This document shows positions 33,461-41,397 of a stretch of DNA of 64,000 nucleotides, one piece after another. Under the pieces are notes generated by a model. It worked only from the letters and a program-made list of their open reading frames with translations, was not told the origin of the DNA and did not search any database. Each line of letters starts with the position of its first letter. Position 1 is the stretch's first letter. The DNA is from Bacteroidales bacterium (GTDB lineage: Bacteria > Bacteroidota > Bacteroidia > Bacteroidales > P3). The translations under genes and the position numbers were made by a program. The DNA is taken from contig JAGCVD010000005.1 of the NCBI GenBank assembly GCA_017962545.1, forward strand, positions 20,403 to 84,402, in the 5' to 3' direction.

Positions 33461-33496
33461 GCTATATTATATATTAATGTTTCTAATAAATATTAA

Positions 33497-34459
33497 TTAA
33501 TACCTCACCACGGCGGCGCTGGTCACAAAGCCGGCACCGAAGCCGTTGAAGACCAGCAGGTCGCCACGCTTGATGACGCCCTCGCGTATCTTCTCGTCGA
33601 GCAGCACGGGGATGCTGGCCGACGAGGTGTTGCCACGACGCTCGATGTTGTGCAGGAAGCGCTCCTGCGGCAGGTCGAAGTTCTGCTTTATGGCCTCAAG
33701 GATACGCATATTGGCCTGATGCAGAAGGAAATGGTCGATATCCTCCAGCTTGAGACCCGCCTTCTCTACCACCTCGCGGATGTCGCGCTGAGCCGACGTG
33801 ACGGCCATGCGGAACACCTCGCGACCCTTGAGCTGCATGGCCTTGTGGGTGTCTATACCCTCGCCCACCTCGAACGGCGTCGGCTCGCAGGGCAGACGGT
33901 AATAGATTACGTCGGGCATCGGGGTGGAGGTCAACTTGCTGGCCAGCAGGTTGTCACCCTTGCCCAGCACCATGGCGCCGGCGGCGTCGCCAAACAGCAC
34001 ACAGGTCTCGCGCTGCGTCCAGTCGACCATGCGCGTCACCTCCTCGGCACAGATGTACAGGATATGCTTGGCGCGTCCCGTCTCGAGGAAGGCGTCGCAG
34101 ATATCCAGGCCGTAGGTGAAACCGGCACAGGCCGAGTTCAGGTCCATCGTCGGACAGTTGGGACCCTTGATGCCTAGGATATACTGCACAAGGGCTGCCA
34201 ATGAGGGAGTTACGTAAACGTTACAGACATTGTGACAGATGATGAAGTCGATGTCCTCCGGCACCAGCCCCGCAGCCTCGATGGCCCGCTGACCCGCCAG
34301 AGCAGCAATCTCCTCGAAACGCTCCGTCGTGATAATCTGTCTTGATTTGATACCAGTGCGCGTGGTGATCCACTCGTCACTCGTCTCCACATACTCCGAA
34401 AGCATGTCGTTGGTGACGGTGTGTTTCGGTACGGCACTTCCTGTTCCAAGTATTTTCAT
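33497..34459 (-). CDS. fabH: 3-oxoacyl-ACP synthase III FabH
   Basis: A 320-residue initiating ketosynthase. The catalytic cysteine is in LNSACAGFTYGLDI, the histidine in HFLLHQANMRILEAI and the asparagine in RRGNTSSASIPVLL. It condenses acetyl-CoA or a branched primer with malonyl-ACP. It leads the cluster, with the promoter in the gap to the divergent LytTR gene (a -7-like TTTCTTTG near 34545). Confidence 0.93.
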   Translation of the reverse strand: MKILGTGSAVPKHTVTNDMLSEYVETSDEWITTRTGIKSRQIITTERFEEIAALAGQRAIEAAGLVPEDIDFIICHNVCNVYVTPSLAALVQYILGIKGPNCPTMDLNSACAGFTYGLDICDAFLETGRAKHILYICAEEVTRMVDWTQRETCVLFGDAAGAMVLGKGDNLLASKLTSTPMPDVIYYRLPCEPTPFEVGEGIDTHKAMQLKGREVFRMAVTSAQRDIREVVEKAGLKLEDIDHFLLHQANMRILEAIKQNFDLPQERFLHNIERRGNTSSASIPVLLDEKIREGVIKRGDLLVFNGFGAGFVTSAAVVRY

Positions 34460-34600
34460 TCTATCAAATTTGTGGACTCGTTGTGCTTGCTGTTTTGTAG
34501 TTTGAGCCCGTGTTATTATCTTAATTTTTATTAAATTTCGTGGTGCAAAGAAACACCATTATTTAATATTGGAAATGTTAAAATCTGTAAAATTCACAAT

Positions 34601-34655
34601 ATAGTTGGTAAAAGAGCGTTATTTTGGGTGAAAAAAGCATATTTTGGGTAAAAAA
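34601..34655 (+). promoter_or_regulatory. Three direct repeats with 20-bp period before the LytTR gene
   Basis: ATAGTTGGTAAAAGA (34601), ATTTTGGGTGAAAAA (34621) and ATTTTGGGTAAAAAA (34641) start exactly 20 bases apart, two helical turns, and the last reaches the start codon. LytTR proteins bind pairs of direct repeats with about this spacing, so this is a likely operator for autoregulation. Shared control of fabH is possible. Confidence 0.6.
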
Positions 34656-35566
34656 TGAACGACATCTATATTGACCAACTGTTAAACATACGCTCCATCC
34701 GGCACTTTTTGACCCGCCGGGATTACATTTTCCTGTTTTTGGCACTCACGGGTGTAGCGACAGTTTTGATGGTTGTCTTCGGACAGCCCACCTCGCTGAC
34801 CGGATACACCGAGCAGCTCACCTCACTCTCGCCCTTGGGACAGATCACCATCAGCTTCATCTCCGGTTTCGGCACCCTGATACTGAGTCGCGCGCTGCTC
34901 TACTTCGTCAACCGCGCCCACGAGGTCACTCCGGGCGGTCTGGCCGTCTGGATAGCCATCGAGCTCATCTTCTGTGTCTCCGTCATCACCCTGGTACTCT
35001 GGGCCCTCGGTGGCGGCGGCAAAGTCGACCTGGCCTCCTTGGCGGGCACCGTCGTGCTCGGCTTCGTCGGCCTCGTCCTCATCCCCCACATCATCACTTA
35101 CCTCGCCTGCCGTCTCCGCGAGACCCACGACGAACTTATCCGCCTGCGCCAGATGCTCAACCGCCAAGACCCTCTCTCCCAGACCACTACCGACACCAAC
35201 GTCAACTTCTACGCCAAAGGCGGACGCATGGCCTTCTCCACACGGCTGAGCAACATATTATATATCGAGGCCGCCGACAACTACGTCAACCTCCACTACC
35301 TCAACGACGACAAAGAGGATACCTTCATCCTCTTCAACTCAATGAAAAACATCGAGAAAGACTTCTCTGGCACCAGCCTCATGCGCTGCCACCGCGGCTA
35401 CATGGTCAACGCCATGAATGTCAAGCTGATGCGCAAAGATGGCGCTGGACTACTGCTCGAGTTGAACAAGAGCGACAAAGTGGTACCCGTGTCGAAGAGC
35501 TTCGCCGAACCCATCACGCGCTACTTCGCCAGCAACACCAGCATGCCCCTCCCTAGCGAAAGTTGA
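34655..35566 (+). CDS. Membrane-anchored LytTR transcription regulator
   Basis: A 303-residue protein with four hydrophobic helices in the first 170 residues (IFLFLALTGVATVLMVV, ITISFISGFGTLIL, LAVWIAIELIFCVSVITL, VVLGFVGLVLIPHIITYL). A coiled linker (LRETHDELIRLRQML) leads to a LytTR DNA-binding domain (about 195-295: ILYIEAADNYVNLHYL, FSGTSLMRCHRGYMVNAM). There is no receiver domain, so it is not a classic response regulator; a membrane signal is probably passed directly to DNA. The ATG is at the third direct repeat. Confidence 0.88.
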   Translation: MNDIYIDQLLNIRSIRHFLTRRDYIFLFLALTGVATVLMVVFGQPTSLTGYTEQLTSLSPLGQITISFISGFGTLILSRALLYFVNRAHEVTPGGLAVWIAIELIFCVSVITLVLWALGGGGKVDLASLAGTVVLGFVGLVLIPHIITYLACRLRETHDELIRLRQMLNRQDPLSQTTTDTNVNFYAKGGRMAFSTRLSNILYIEAADNYVNLHYLNDDKEDTFILFNSMKNIEKDFSGTSLMRCHRGYMVNAMNVKLMRKDGAGLLLELNKSDKVVPVSKSFAEPITRYFASNTSMPLPSES

Positions 35567-35590
35567 CAGTGGGCAGTTGACTGTAAACAC
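35567..35590. repeat. GTTGACAGTGGGCAGTTGAC-type repeat
   Basis: Tandem AGTTGAC words directly after the LytTR stop, of the same style as the in-frame segment of the ClC gene. Confidence 0.5.
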
Positions 35591-35592
35591 AA

Positions 35593-35615
35593 AACTCAAC
35601 AAATACATTTGTCCT
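35593..35615 (+). repeat. Right half of the dispersed 50-bp element
   Basis: CAACAAATACATTTGTCCT matches the right part of copy 1 (15298-15316) with one change, and is again followed by CTCC-rich sequence. It contains TACATTTG, a -7-like box, 40 bases before the next gene. Confidence 0.6.
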
Positions 35616-35647
35616 GCACTCCTTTCACTCCTTAAAAAATAAAAAAA

Positions 35648-36067
35648 ATGGAACTCCGTCTCACCTATCAGGAAATCAGCGACCTCATCGAGAAGAAAGC
35701 CGGCCGTGCGCTGCCCATCGTCTATGGCGGCCCACACACCGTGCGCGTCAGCTACGACGTCAACGTGCTCTTCAAGAGCGCCAGCGTGGGGCTCGACCTC
35801 ACGGTCGACCGCATCGAGGGACGCGACATCTTCCTCTCCTACTCCGGCGGCGCCGGCATCGACTTCATGGTGCGGCAAGCCCTCAGCATGGCCCGCACGC
35901 GTCCCGGCGGCGAGCTCATCGAGCCCCTCGACGGCAACCGCATACTCCTGGCTCTCAGCAAGAACCCGCAGGCCGGCACACTCCTCGACCACGTCGAGCT
36001 GCGCGACATACGCTTCGACGAGCGCTACGCCATCATCGAATTCATCCCAAAAGATACAAATATTTAA
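35648..36067 (+). CDS. Hypothetical cytosolic protein, 139 residues
   Basis: The protein starts MELRLTYQEISDLIEKKAGR, has no signal or membrane segment, and alternates short helices with beta strands (VRVSYDVNVLFKSASVGLDL, IEGRDIFLSYSGGAGIDFM). The regular hydrophobic pattern and length indicate a real folded protein. I recognise no family. The half copy of the dispersed element lies directly upstream and may provide its promoter. Confidence 0.65.
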   Translation: MELRLTYQEISDLIEKKAGRALPIVYGGPHTVRVSYDVNVLFKSASVGLDLTVDRIEGRDIFLSYSGGAGIDFMVRQALSMARTRPGGELIEPLDGNRILLALSKNPQAGTLLDHVELRDIRFDERYAIIEFIPKDTNI

Positions 36068-36079
36068 AAACCTTTCTGT

Positions 36080-36271
36080 TGTGAAAAAACTATTCTGATT
36101 CCTCTGTGCAGCGATGCTGCTCGTGTCGTTTACCGCCTGCGACGACGAGAACAACGGGAACAACAACACCCTCGACCGACCATCCACCGACCCTCGACCC
36201 GTTTTTACGATTGGAAACGGGCACAAGACTCCCTCAGGCGTTGTGGTATTTCTCGTGGCGGAGGATGGTGA
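36080..36271 (+). pseudogene. Broken lipoprotein N-terminus
   Basis: GTG at 36080 starts MKKLF, then TGA, then in the same frame FLCAAMLLVSFTACDDENN, a typical lipoprotein signal and acidic linker (lipobox SFTAC). After about 20 mature residues the frame enters a CTCGACCGA-type repeat and then antisense rlmH. A start at ATG 36113 would bypass the stop but gives only 52 residues. It is best read as a truncated gene remnant. Confidence 0.55.
36169..36207. repeat. CTCGACCGA repeat, copy A
   Basis: CCTCGACCGACCC, a CCACCGACCC variant and TCGACCCGTTTTT. The same words, in the opposite orientation, are at 63829-63867. Confidence 0.6.
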
Positions 36272-36707
36272 AGGCGCGGTAGAGCTGCTCTAGGAAGAAG
36301 AGGCGCACCATCTGGTGGTTGAAGGTCATCTGCGACAATGAAATCTTGCTGTGGGCGGCGGCATAGACGGCCGGCGAGAAGCCAAAGGCGCCACCGATGA
36401 CGAAGGCCTGCGTGCGCACGCCGCCATTCATCTGTTTCTGCAGGTATTCAGAGAAGGCCACGGAGGTGTACTCGCGCCCGTGTTCGTCGAGGAGCACGAC
36501 ACAATCGACTTTCTCCAGCTGTTTCAATATCAACTGTCCCTCACGCTCTTTGACTTCGTCGGGCGACAGCTTGCCGACGTTCTTCAGCGCGGGGATGACG
36601 ACGAGCTCGAAGTCGCAGTAGTGCTTCAGACGGCCGACATATTCGTCGATACCCGCCTGAATATAGGGCACGTCGGTTTTGGAGACGACTATCAGTTTTA
36701 TATTCAT
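36234..36707 (-). CDS. rlmH: 23S rRNA (pseudouridine-1915 N3) methyltransferase RlmH
   Basis: Start at 36707 (MNIKLIVVSKTDVPYIQAG) gives 157 residues, exactly the family length. The SPOUT knot region is VIGGAFGFSP and the C-terminus is the usual RAFTILRHEKYHN. It methylates pseudouridine 1915 of the ribosomal A-site helix 69. It overlaps the upstream GNAT gene by four bases. A much longer frame upstream is just the antisense reading of the neighbour. Confidence 0.96.
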   Translation of the reverse strand: MNIKLIVVSKTDVPYIQAGIDEYVGRLKHYCDFELVVIPALKNVGKLSPDEVKEREGQLILKQLEKVDCVVLLDEHGREYTSVAFSEYLQKQMNGGVRTQAFVIGGAFGFSPAVYAAAHSKISLSQMTFNHQMVRLFFLEQLYRAFTILRHEKYHNA

Positions 36708-37633
36708 AGGTCCAGGAGTCGTTTGCCGAAGGGGATAGTGGAACGGTAGATGCAGCGGTAGGGTGTCTGCTCGGTGCCGAAGGAGCTGTAGAAGAAGGCC
36801 AAATTGGCATCCATGCCGCCCTCGAAGTCGAAGCTCTGCGTCAAGGTGGAGAGCCGGCGCAGCATCTGCCACATGAGGTAGCTCATGGCCCCGTGGGGGG
36901 CTTTGTCGCCAATGGCCAGCAGGAGGGACCAAGCGCAGCGCTCGTCGTAGGCCACGAACCAGGCGGCCTGCAGGCTGCCGTCCTCGCGGCTGCGCAGTCC
37001 CCAGAGGAGTCCTTGCTGGCGGCCGCAGGCGGCGGTGACGACGCGGCGCAGCAGCGCTTCGGGGATGAGGTCGCGCTGGCCACGACGGCGGTAGTAGTCG
37101 ATATGGAAGGGGACGAATTCGTCGAGGGCGAGGTGCTCGTCGACCACACAGGCGGCCTCGACGGATTTGTCGTAGCGGCGGCGAATGCGCGAGGCATTGG
37201 CGTAGAGGGCCTCGGGGTCGGCCAGCGAGGGGAAGCGGTAGGTGTGGCGTGTGGCGGTGCGGAAGCCATGCTGGAGGAAAGGCTGGCTGTCGCCCATCTC
37301 GGGAGGGAAGCACTGCATGCAGAGCACCGCCTTCTGATGGCGCAGGCCTGCGGCGAGGGCCACAAGGGTGTGCTGGCGGCTGGTGGCGTCGAGCGAAGGG
37401 TCAATCCAAGGCCCGCACCAAGGGGTGAGCTGGGGTTGAAGGATGTATTTCATTCCAAACTTGCGCCCGTAGAGATAGGGCATCGCACCATCCAGATGAC
37501 CATGCCCCTTGCTCAGCAGCACGTCCCACTGCTTGTCGGCGCAGACGGCCTCCATCCACCAATATTGCTGAAACAGAGGGACGTAGAGACCCTCTGTTTC
37601 ACATAGTTGGCGGTATTGTTCCTTGTTGGTCAC
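36704..37633 (-). CDS. GNAT/FemAB-like acyltransferase
   Basis: A 309-residue protein with two GNAT-like halves, as in FemAB/BioF2-type transferases. Typical parts are VPLFQQYWWMEAVC near the start, IRRRYDKSVEA in the middle and LLAIGDKAPHGAMSYLMWQM, SFDFEGGMDANLAFFYSSFG at the end. Members transfer amino acids or acyl groups, e.g. to peptidoglycan precursors, but the substrate here is unknown. It overlaps the OmpA-like gene start and rlmH start by four bases each. Confidence 0.8.
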   Translation of the reverse strand: MTNKEQYRQLCETEGLYVPLFQQYWWMEAVCADKQWDVLLSKGHGHLDGAMPYLYGRKFGMKYILQPQLTPWCGPWIDPSLDATSRQHTLVALAAGLRHQKAVLCMQCFPPEMGDSQPFLQHGFRTATRHTYRFPSLADPEALYANASRIRRRYDKSVEAACVVDEHLALDEFVPFHIDYYRRRGQRDLIPEALLRRVVTAACGRQQGLLWGLRSREDGSLQAAWFVAYDERCAWSLLLAIGDKAPHGAMSYLMWQMLRRLSTLTQSFDFEGGMDANLAFFYSSFGTEQTPYRCIYRSTIPFGKRLLDL

Positions 37634-38562
37634 TGGATCTTGATGCTCACGCGGTTGTTCTTGATGCGGCCCTCACGGGTCTCGTTGTCGCCGATGGGGT
37701 CGGCGTCACCCTTGGCCTCGACCTCGATGCGGTCGGCCTCGATGCCGCGCATCAGGAGAGCCTTCTTGATTTCGACGGCCCGCTGGCGCGAGAGGCCTAT
37801 GCAGTAGGCCTCGGTGCCCTGGTTGTCGGAATAACCCGTCAGCAGGACGCCCTTGCGCTCGTTCTCCTTGAGGTAGAGGGCGATGGTGTCGATTTGAGGT
37901 ATCCAGGACTCGACGATGGTGGCGTCGTTGGGGAAGAAGCGTATGTCGTCGAAGGTGCGGCTGACGGTGTCGGGGGTGAAGATGGGGCGTTTCTTGGTGC
38001 CGAAGTACATGAGCAGGCCCACACGGATGAGGGGCTCCTCGCGTTTCTCGTTGTAGTAGTTGACGCCTTTGAAGTAGCGGTAGTCTATCTCGGCCACCTG
38101 ATAGGTCAGCTTGTTGCGCATCTCCATCTTCCCTTTCCATTCCTCGAAGGCGTCGAGGGCCTCTTTGGCCTCGACTTTGGCCTGCTCGACGAGGGCGTCG
38201 TGCTGGGCGTTGTCCTCAATCTCGGGGTTGACGGCATAGATGGCGCATATCGTCGCTGTGGCGCGCGACATGCGCTGCAGGTAGTTCACCACGGGCGTGA
38301 AGTCGCCCCAGTTGGCTTTCTTCTGGCGGGCCACCGCGGGCATGACGGAGTAGTCGTAAGGCATGTAGTATATGCGGGTGTCCTTGGTGGAGAAGTTGGT
38401 GAACTTCCAGAGGGTGTCGTAGTCATCCTGACGCACCTTCTGCCGGCCCTCGATGTAGGGCGAGGCGCCTTTCTTGCCGCCACGCGGCTTGGACTGTGCG
38501 ACGGCGTCGAGACATCCGGCGACCAAGAGGAGGGCCATCATCAGACTGATTATCTTCTTCAT
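37630..38562 (-). CDS. OmpA family protein
   Basis: A 310-residue envelope protein with a signal of lipoprotein type (LMMALLLVAGC, C17). The middle (about 70-190) is helical and beta mixed and unassigned. The C-terminal 110 residues are an OmpA-like domain with GYSDNQGTEAYCIGLSRQRA and NNRVSIKIQ. It probably binds peptidoglycan. It lies between ftsE and the GNAT gene. Confidence 0.84.
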   Translation of the reverse strand: MKKIISLMMALLLVAGCLDAVAQSKPRGGKKGASPYIEGRQKVRQDDYDTLWKFTNFSTKDTRIYYMPYDYSVMPAVARQKKANWGDFTPVVNYLQRMSRATATICAIYAVNPEIEDNAQHDALVEQAKVEAKEALDAFEEWKGKMEMRNKLTYQVAEIDYRYFKGVNYYNEKREEPLIRVGLLMYFGTKKRPIFTPDTVSRTFDDIRFFPNDATIVESWIPQIDTIALYLKENERKGVLLTGYSDNQGTEAYCIGLSRQRAVEIKKALLMRGIEADRIEVEAKGDADPIGDNETREGRIKNNRVSIKIQ

Positions 38563-38612
38563 AACAGTTGCGTTTTATCTTTTAGTGCTCGTATAACGTG
38601 TTTTATTGCAAA

Positions 38613-39317
38613 TTATTGTGCCTCGGGGTCGACGAGGGTGCCATTTTCGCACACGGCCACGCGGGCGGGGAAGCGGTCGATCATCATGAAGTCGTGGGAG
38701 GAGATGAGCATGGTGGCACCTGTCTCGCGGCCCACGTCGACGAGGAGCTGCATGATTTCGGCCGAGGTGACGGGGTCGAGGTTGCCCGTGGGCTCGTCGG
38801 CGAGGATGAGCTTGGGGTTGTTGATGAGGGCCCGTGCGATGCCCACGCGCTGCTGCTCGCCCTCGGAGAGGTGACGCGGCATAGCGTCGGCCTTGTTGGC
38901 GATGCCGACGGCGGCGAGGGTCTTCTTCACCTGGTCGTCGATTTCCTGGCGTTTCTTCCAGCCTGTGGCGCGGAGCACGAACTCGAGGTTGGCATAGACG
39001 TTGCGGTCGTCGAGCAGACGGAAGTTCTGGAACACGATGCCTATCTGGCGGCGCAGCGCCGGCACCTGGCGGCGTTTCAGTCGGGCGACGTCGATGCCGC
39101 ACACGACGGCTCTGCCCTCGGCGATGGGCTGGTCGCCATAGAGGCTGCGCAACAGCGACGTCTTGCCGGCGCCACTCTTGCCTATAAGATAGACAAACTC
39201 GCCTGTGCCAAGTCGCAGGTTGACATCCTTCAAAAGGGGTTCCTCGTCGTGGCTAATAACCACATTCTCAAGCAGCACCACAGGCTCCTGCAGAGCCTCA
39301 GTCTCATTGTTTTCCAT
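38613..39317 (-). CDS. ftsE: Cell division ATP-binding protein FtsE
   Basis: Start at 39317 (MENNETEALQEP) gives 234 residues. Walker A is GKSGAGKTS, the Q-loop FQNFRLLDDRNVYANLEF is the FtsE signature, the ABC signature is LSEGEQQRVGIARAL and Walker B is LILADEPTGNLD. FtsE pairs with FtsX at the septum to activate peptidoglycan hydrolases. No ftsX gene lies next to it here, unlike many bacteria. A promoter is found at 39345-39352. Confidence 0.9.
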   Translation of the reverse strand: MENNETEALQEPVVLLENVVISHDEEPLLKDVNLRLGTGEFVYLIGKSGAGKTSLLRSLYGDQPIAEGRAVVCGIDVARLKRRQVPALRRQIGIVFQNFRLLDDRNVYANLEFVLRATGWKKRQEIDDQVKKTLAAVGIANKADAMPRHLSEGEQQRVGIARALINNPKLILADEPTGNLDPVTSAEIMQLLVDVGRETGATMLISSHDFMMIDRFPARVAVCENGTLVDPEAQ

Positions 39318-39344
39318 AGGATAATATTCACTCAAATACGAGTG

Positions 39345-39352
39345 CAAAAATA
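39345..39352 (-). promoter_or_regulatory. -7 promoter element for ftsE
   Basis: TATTTTTG on the minus strand, 28 bases before the ftsE start. Confidence 0.65.
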
Positions 39353-39501
39353 CATAATAATAATGGAACCACAATAAATGTTACAAAAACAAATCAACAC
39401 CCCGCTGTCGAAATCCTCGGCGGGACAGGAATATAAGGGCGACGACAGGTGGGAATTATGTTAAATTATCTTTTTTTTACTACCATATAGAAAAAAGTGC
39501 G

Positions 39502-39509
39502 TATTTTTG
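39502..39509 (+). promoter_or_regulatory. -7 promoter element for acyl-CoA synthetase 1
   Basis: TATTTTTG, 22 bases before the start at 39532. Confidence 0.65.
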
Positions 39510-39531
39510 CATTTTAAAACGAAACGAAACT

Positions 39532-41397
39532 ATGACAGAAATCACACGCACTTTCGACCTGCTGGACCACTTGGTGGAGCGCTATCCGAAGGATGACCTG
39601 CTGGCAGGTAAGGTGAACGGCGAATGGGTGAAATACTCGTCGCACGACTACTATAAATATGCTCATTATCTGGCTTATGGCCTCTGCGAGATGGGCCTCA
39701 AACAAGGCGACCGCGTGGTGACGATGAGCGCCAACTGTCCGGAGTGGAACTTCATCGACATGGCGTTGGCGATGAGCGGCATCATCCATGTGCCCATCTA
39801 CCCCACCCTCTCGGCGGAGAACTATCTGCACATACTGCGCCACAGCGAGGCGACGGCGATATTCGTCAGCACGAAGGTGCTGATGAACCGTCTGCGTCCG
39901 GCACTGGAGCAGCTGGAGGAAAAGCCGCAGGTGTTCACCCTGGCCAACATCGAGGGCGAGCACCGCATGCTGGAGATACTGAAAGCCGGTATCGCCAGCC
40001 GCGAGAAATGGATGCCCGAGATAGAGCGCCGCAAGCAGAGCATACAGCCCGACGACTGGATGACGATGATCTACACCAGCGGCACCACGGGACTCCCGAA
40101 GGGCGTCATGCTGAGCCACAGGAACCTGTGCAGCAACTTCCTGGCGCACGAGAAGGTGAACCCGATGACGTCGGAGTGCCGTGTGCTGTCGTTCCTGCCG
40201 CTGAACCACATCTACGAGCGCAGCCTCAACTATCACTGGCAGACCAAGGGTGTGAGCATCTACTATGCCGAGAGTCTGGGCACGATACAGCAGAACATGA
40301 TGGAGATACACGGCGATGGCTTCTGCGCGGTGCCGCGAGTGCTGGAGATGGTCTACGACAAGCTCTATGCCGCCGGCAAGGACTTCACCGGCATAAAGAA
40401 GAGGATTTACGACTGGGCCTTCCGTCACGGCCAGCGCTACGACTACACGCTGCTGAAGAGGGCGAACATCTTCTTCCAGATGTCGCAGTGGTTCCTGGAG
40501 CGCGCCGTCTACCGCCACTGGCGCGAAAAATTCGGCGGCCACCATCTGACGATTATCACCGGCAGCAGCTCGATACAGCCTAAGATGATACGTCTGTTTG
40601 CCGCCGCCGGCATCAACATCTATGAGGGCTACGGTCTGAGCGAGACGAGTCCTGTGATAACTGTCAACGACCCCGCCCACCATCAGGTGAAGATAGGCAC
40701 CGTGGGGCCTGTGCTGCAGGGCGTGGAGATGAAGTTCGCCGACGACGGCGAGATACTCACCCGCGGACCGCATGTGATGCTGGGCTACTACAAAGACCCC
40801 GACTACACGGCCCAGGTGCTCGACAAAGACGGCTGGTTCCACACGGGCGATATCGGCGAGCTGGTAGGTGGCAAATACCTGAAGATTACCGACCGCAAGA
40901 AGGACATCTTCAAGCTGTCGGCCGGCAAATATGTGGCGCCGCAGCTGATAGAGAACATGCTGCGCGGGTCGGAGTACATCGACCAGGTGATGGTCATCGG
41001 CGAGAACGAGAAGCAGACCGCCGCCATCATCAGTCCCAACTTCAACACGCTGCACTACTGGGCGCTGAAGTACCACCTCCACTACCGCGACAATGTGGAG
41101 CTCATCTCGCTCCCCCAGACGCAGGACAAGATGCGCAAGGTGCTCGACGAATACAACAAGACGCTGGCGCCGCACGAGCAGATAAAGCAGTTCCGTCTGG
41201 TGCCCGAGGAATGGACGGCCGCCAACGGCATGCTGTCGCCGACCTTGAAGCTGCGCCGTGCTCCGCTGATGGAGAAATACAAGAGCATTATCGCCGACAT
41301 CTACGGCCACGAGGAGCAGTCCTCATCCGGCTTCTTCTCGGCGTTCAAGAGTATAGAACTGCCCACGATGCCGTGGGGTAAGAAAGGAGAAAAATGA
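39532..41397 (+). CDS. Long-chain acyl-CoA synthetase (AMP-binding)
   Basis: A 621-residue adenylate-forming enzyme. The P-loop-like motif is MIYTSGTTGLPKGVMLSH, followed by NIYEGYGLSETSPV, WFHTGDIGEL and the hinge ITDRKKDIFKLSAGKYVAP. It activates fatty acids to acyl-CoA through acyl-AMP. The type with large N-terminal domain and EWNFIDMALAM resembles FAA1/FadD15. A paralogue lies at 56326-58110. The stop overlaps the next gene by ATGA. Confidence 0.93.
   Translation: MTEITRTFDLLDHLVERYPKDDLLAGKVNGEWVKYSSHDYYKYAHYLAYGLCEMGLKQGDRVVTMSANCPEWNFIDMALAMSGIIHVPIYPTLSAENYLHILRHSEATAIFVSTKVLMNRLRPALEQLEEKPQVFTLANIEGEHRMLEILKAGIASREKWMPEIERRKQSIQPDDWMTMIYTSGTTGLPKGVMLSHRNLCSNFLAHEKVNPMTSECRVLSFLPLNHIYERSLNYHWQTKGVSIYYAESLGTIQQNMMEIHGDGFCAVPRVLEMVYDKLYAAGKDFTGIKKRIYDWAFRHGQRYDYTLLKRANIFFQMSQWFLERAVYRHWREKFGGHHLTIITGSSSIQPKMIRLFAAAGINIYEGYGLSETSPVITVNDPAHHQVKIGTVGPVLQGVEMKFADDGEILTRGPHVMLGYYKDPDYTAQVLDKDGWFHTGDIGELVGGKYLKITDRKKDIFKLSAGKYVAPQLIENMLRGSEYIDQVMVIGENEKQTAAIISPNFNTLHYWALKYHLHYRDNVELISLPQTQDKMRKVLDEYNKTLAPHEQIKQFRLVPEEWTAANGMLSPTLKLRRAPLMEKYKSIIADIYGHEEQSSSGFFSAFKSIELPTMPWGKKGEK

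Noticed and set aside
36708-37313. Long N-terminal extension of rlmH
   Set aside because: RlmH is 157 residues with a conserved MxIKL start; the extension is the GNAT gene read in another frame.
39514-41310. Open frame of 598 codons on the minus strand
   Set aside because: Antisense of acyl-CoA synthetase, histidine/valine-rich without domains.
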